In this document: positions 42,053 to 45,742 of the stretch, piece by piece | Layout: every line of letters starts with the position of its first letter | Numbering within the stretch: position 1 is the stretch's first letter | From: Roseicella frigidaeris | GTDB lineage: Bacteria; Pseudomonadota; Alphaproteobacteria; Acetobacterales; Acetobacteraceae | Assembly (NCBI RefSeq): GCF_003258945.1 | Contig: NZ_QLIX01000030.1 | Span: 1 to 45,742 of the forward strand | Direction: 5' to 3' | DNA length: 45,742 nucleotides | The notes under the pieces: generated by a model | Database searches by the model: none | Told to the model about the DNA's origin: nothing | What the model saw: only the letters and a program-made list of their open reading frames with translations | Program-made: the position numbers and the translations under genes

Positions 42053-42685
42053 ATGCCGAGCTTCGATCTGGAACGCGAGGCCGGCGGCCGGGTCGCCGGG
42101 CTCGACGAGGCGGGGGTGGGCCCGCTCGCCGGCCCGGTCCTCGCCGCCGCCGTGGTCTTCCCGGCGGGCGTGCCGGCGCCGCTCGCCCGGCTGCTCGACG
42201 ACAGCAAGCGCCTCAGCGTCGCGGCACGGCTGGCCGCCTTCGCGGCGCTGCGCGAGGCGGCGCGGCGGGGCGAGGCGGAATGCGCCGTCGCCGCCGCCTC
42301 GGCCGCCGAGATCGGCCGGCTGAACATCCTGCGCGCCACGCAGCTCGCCATGGCCCGCGCCCTGGCCCGGCTCGCGGCGCCGCCGCGGCTCGCGCTGGTG
42401 GACGGCAACCGGGCGCCGCCCCTGCCCTGCCCGGTGCGCTGCGTCGTCGGCGGCGACGGGCTCAGCCTCTCGATCGCCGCCGCCTCCATCCTCGCCAAGG
42501 TCACGCGCGACCGGGCGATGGCGCGGCTCGATGCGCGCTGGCCGGCCTATGGCTTCGCCGCCCATGCCGGCTACCCGACGGCGCGGCACCGCGCGGCGCT
42601 GGCCGCGCACGGCCCCTGCCCGCATCACCGCCGCGGCTATGCGCCGGTCGAGAATGCTCGGTTGAAAAATCAAACAAGTGCATAG
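42053..42685 (+). CDS. rnhB: Ribonuclease HII
   Basis: The 210-residue enzyme removes RNA from RNA:DNA hybrids and single ribonucleotides from DNA. The catalytic residues are in [15 protein letters not shown] (Asp and Glu), LVDGNR (Asp), and [17 protein letters not shown], with [20 protein letters not shown] near the end. The last residues ([10 protein letters not shown]) are encoded by an AT-rich region unlike the rest, so the native C-terminus has been replaced by the island that starts at about 42658. The core enzyme remains complete. rnhB next to ccrM is the usual alphaproteobacterial order. Confidence 0.95.
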   Translation: MPSFDLEREAGGRVAGLDEAGVGPLAGPVLAAAVVFPAGVPAPLARLLDDSKRLSVAARLAAFAALREAARRGEAECAVAAASAAEIGRLNILRATQLAMARALARLAAPPRLALVDGNRAPPLPCPVRCVVGGDGLSLSIAAASILAKVTRDRAMARLDARWPAYGFAAHAGYPTARHRAALAAHGPCPHHRRGYAPVENARLKNQTSA

Positions 42686-42699
42686 ATCAAAATTTATTT

Positions 42700-43098
42700 T
42701 TAACTATAGCCTAGTTGAAATACCTTCCGCAATGATTCATGAATAATAAAATCAGCATCCAAAACAGGATCATTTAAACCCCGAAAAGACCAGCGATTTC
42801 TAGTTTCAGATTTTGGTCCATTATTTATTTTGAAATTGTTGCCGACTGCGCCAGCTCTGTAGAGCGATATGCACAAATCCACTATTTCTTCCCTTTCTCG
42901 AAAGCCATTCGTGATCCTATGATCAATTCTGCTAATTTCATTTATTCTTACGTGAAGATCTTTTATTCGAAAAACATGTTTGAAATTTGTAAATATTGTT
43001 TTTATGCCTTGGACTTTTTGAGGCGCATATCGGCTAAGCAATTCTTCTTCAACTTCACGCCATGCAACTTGAGAAAATCCCAATAAAGTCTCTTGCAA
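42700..43098 (-). CDS. C-terminal part of the Sll1717-type ATPase, in another frame
   Basis: This frame reads QETLLGFSQVAWREVEEELL, FTNFKHVFRIKDLHVRINEI, EIVDLCISLYRAGAVGNNFK and FRGLNDPVLDADFIIHESLR. These are the usual closing segments of this ATPase family. It has a TTG as its first codon but no ribosome site. Adding one A to the aaaaa tract near 43115 (minus strand) joins it to the upstream ATPase frame: QKITARALQETLLG. The gene is therefore split by a single-base frameshift rather than being two genes. Confidence 0.7.
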   Translation of the reverse strand: MQETLLGFSQVAWREVEEELLSRYAPQKVQGIKTIFTNFKHVFRIKDLHVRINEISRIDHRITNGFREREEIVDLCISLYRAGAVGNNFKINNGPKSETRNRWSFRGLNDPVLDADFIIHESLRKVFQLGYS

Positions 43099-44267
43099 CG
43101 CTCTCGCTGTAATTTTTGTGCATCACCATTAAATTGAGCCGCTAAAGTCAGACGACTCACAATAAGTCGGGGCTTAAACATCGATATGTCAAGGAGATGC
43201 CTTTTAATATCTTTCCTATAGATTTTTTCTTCAGAAAAATAAGCCTGCCATGGATCATCAGAGACTAGAATGCCTTCTTCTATTTCGGAAGCGCTAATTT
43301 TTGCTTCAACAATTTTCAGTATTGGTTGATTTTCCGATGAAACACTAGCATTCCACTGCACTGGAACGCCGAAATCATTAATATCTCTTCCGATTTCAGG
43401 CCCCACCCGATTAACATCTTCAAGAACTTCTGAGCGAACCGAAGCATAAACCACAAAAGAAGCATTGTTATTTCCAATAATCCTGTTCACTCTGGCTACA
43501 GCAGCCAAGAGATCTCGAATCAAAAATAGGTCTCTTTCGCGCTGATCTGGCCTATTCCAAAATAATTCCAACTCATCAAAAAACAAAATACATCTGTTTC
43601 TGGGCCTTAAAATTATTTTCCCTATATATCTCTCGCATATCTCGATAATTTCTTGTGGCCCCCTGTTATCAATATCTCTTTTTGCAGTCTCCACATCTGT
43701 GGTAATTTCAGCATTGAATGGACCAGCCGCTAACCCGAGTTTTGCGGCCAGTTTTAATGGGCCCAAAGCAAGATCAGAAAAAACTGAGCGCCGCATATTT
43801 TTCGAAACGCCGAATAGCTTACTCAGCGAAGTGACGTAGTCATGCCCATCCATTATGTCTTCATCTTTTATAAGAAAGAGAAGATTCTTGTAAATCATCC
43901 AAAGCCAATTTGTTAAGTAGTTGTATTGTATATCAATTCCGCTTTTAGTATCTATCAAATCAAAATCTATTTTTCCGGCAATTTTAGCCCTCTCAGTCTC
44001 ACTAATTCCTGACTTAAACAGTATTACATGTGTGTTTGCTCCGCAATCAGCAAGAATTCTCTGGATGTACAGCATCAAAGCTGTCTTACCGCAACCTTTT
44101 TGTCCATATATAAAGAACCTAGATCCTAATTTAAGCTCATCTAAGTCAATTTTTGGTGGAATTTGGAATGAATTCATAAATATCGACTGTCCGTACCTGT
44201 CCTGCTGAAACAATTCGTTCTTTGCATCTAATTCGCCGAATTTAATTTTTTTCACGGGTATTGTCAT
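43002..44267 (-). CDS. Sll1717-family P-loop ATPase, frameshifted at the 3' end
   Basis: From the ATG at 44265-44267 the protein has a Walker A GQKGCGKT at residues 55-62, RAKIAGKIDFDLIDTKSGID in the middle, EICERYIGKIILRP, then a Walker B CILFFDELELFW with the Asp near residue 231. Further down are RDLLAAVARVNRIIGNNNAS, VYASVRSEVLEDVN and FKPRLIVSRLTLAAQFNGDA. Such ATPases belong to the Sll1717-like group, often found near defence genes. The frame shifts after DAQK, so the last residues are not native. Aggga is 4-9 bases before this ATG; an earlier ATG at 44343-44345 is in frame. The codon use is AT-rich, unlike all its neighbours. Confidence 0.75.
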   Translation of the reverse strand: MTIPVKKIKFGELDAKNELFQQDRYGQSIFMNSFQIPPKIDLDELKLGSRFFIYGQKGCGKTALMLYIQRILADCGANTHVILFKSGISETERAKIAGKIDFDLIDTKSGIDIQYNYLTNWLWMIYKNLLFLIKDEDIMDGHDYVTSLSKLFGVSKNMRRSVFSDLALGPLKLAAKLGLAAGPFNAEITTDVETAKRDIDNRGPQEIIEICERYIGKIILRPRNRCILFFDELELFWNRPDQRERDLFLIRDLLAAVARVNRIIGNNNASFVVYASVRSEVLEDVNRVGPEIGRDINDFGVPVQWNASVSSENQPILKIVEAKISASEIEEGILVSDDPWQAYFSEEKIYRKDIKRHLLDISMFKPRLIVSRLTLAAQFNGDAQKLQRERCKRLYWDFLKLHGVKLKKNCLADMRLKKSKA

Positions 44268-44427
44268 TCTTCCCTCAGTATTTTTAGGTTTGGCAAATCT
44301 AGGGTGCGTGTTGAACACTTTGCCAGTGCTGACTGCCCAAAGCAATATACTTAGACTATTGTTCCCTATGTTGTTTCAGGGCTCCAACGCGCTTCCAGCT
44401 CCCATTTAGCTATACCAGACGATATAA

Positions 44428-45742
<1,315 letters not shown>

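Overview
The window is chromosomal DNA of a very GC-rich alphaproteobacterium, most likely an acetic-acid-bacterium relative (Acetobacteraceae, Roseomonas-like). The support is the PhyR/NepR/ECF general stress response, a CcrM-type GANTC methyltransferase beside rnhB, a DUF1013 TrcR-type cell-cycle regulator, the DUF1192/DUF1328/DUF465 small-protein families and the alphaproteobacterial style of intergenic palindromes. Family assignments were made by reading translations; no database search was possible.

Left third (1-15.7 kb): accessory DNA. It opens with the tail of an IS5-like transposase, a HicB-like antitoxin, a small secreted protein and an XRE regulator. From 2.0 to 14.3 kb there is a one-directional, tightly overlapping set of phage genes: unknown early genes, an excisionase-like HTH, a Prim-Pol primase broken by an in-frame TGA, a VapE/SF3-like helicase, a DUF5681 (small-terminase-like) protein, a RuvC-like resolvase, a lytic-transglycosylase virion protein, a frameshifted injected protein and a Gln/Asn-rich virion protein. 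No large terminase, portal, capsid or tail-tube gene lies between them, so this looks like a decayed podovirus-type prophage or a phage-derived element. A lipoprotein and a methyltransferase close the block.

15.9-21.2 kb: a HigA-like regulator, a two-domain KaiC-like ATPase and a hybrid histidine kinase form an overlapping three-gene operon. They sit against a dnaE2 3' remnant, a truncated conserved gene and tRNA-Ser(CGA).

21.3-42.7 kb: core chromosome. It holds rplU-rpmA, obgE, a DUF1328 membrane peptide, phyR with two ECF sigma factors and nepR, an AraC regulator, leuA with a possible leucine-rich leader, rpmE, hsp20, an XRE/MmyB regulator, trcR, purEK, an OmpA-like protein, brnTA, two TIGR04282/TIGR04283-type glycosyltransferases, a PA0069-type radical SAM protein, two cupins and rnhB. 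Four large mosaic palindromic repeat arrays (26.8, 32.0, 37.7 and 38.6 kb) abut genes so closely that their CTAG ends supply the stop codons of five genes. Their stems differ in sequence but keep pairing.

42.7-44.4 kb: an AT-rich island, unlike everything around it, sits between rnhB and ccrM and is bounded by an 8-bp direct repeat. It carries one Sll1717-type P-loop ATPase, split by a frameshift at a homopolymer. The window ends with ccrM, whose leader holds two GANTC sites, and the tail of a convergent gene.
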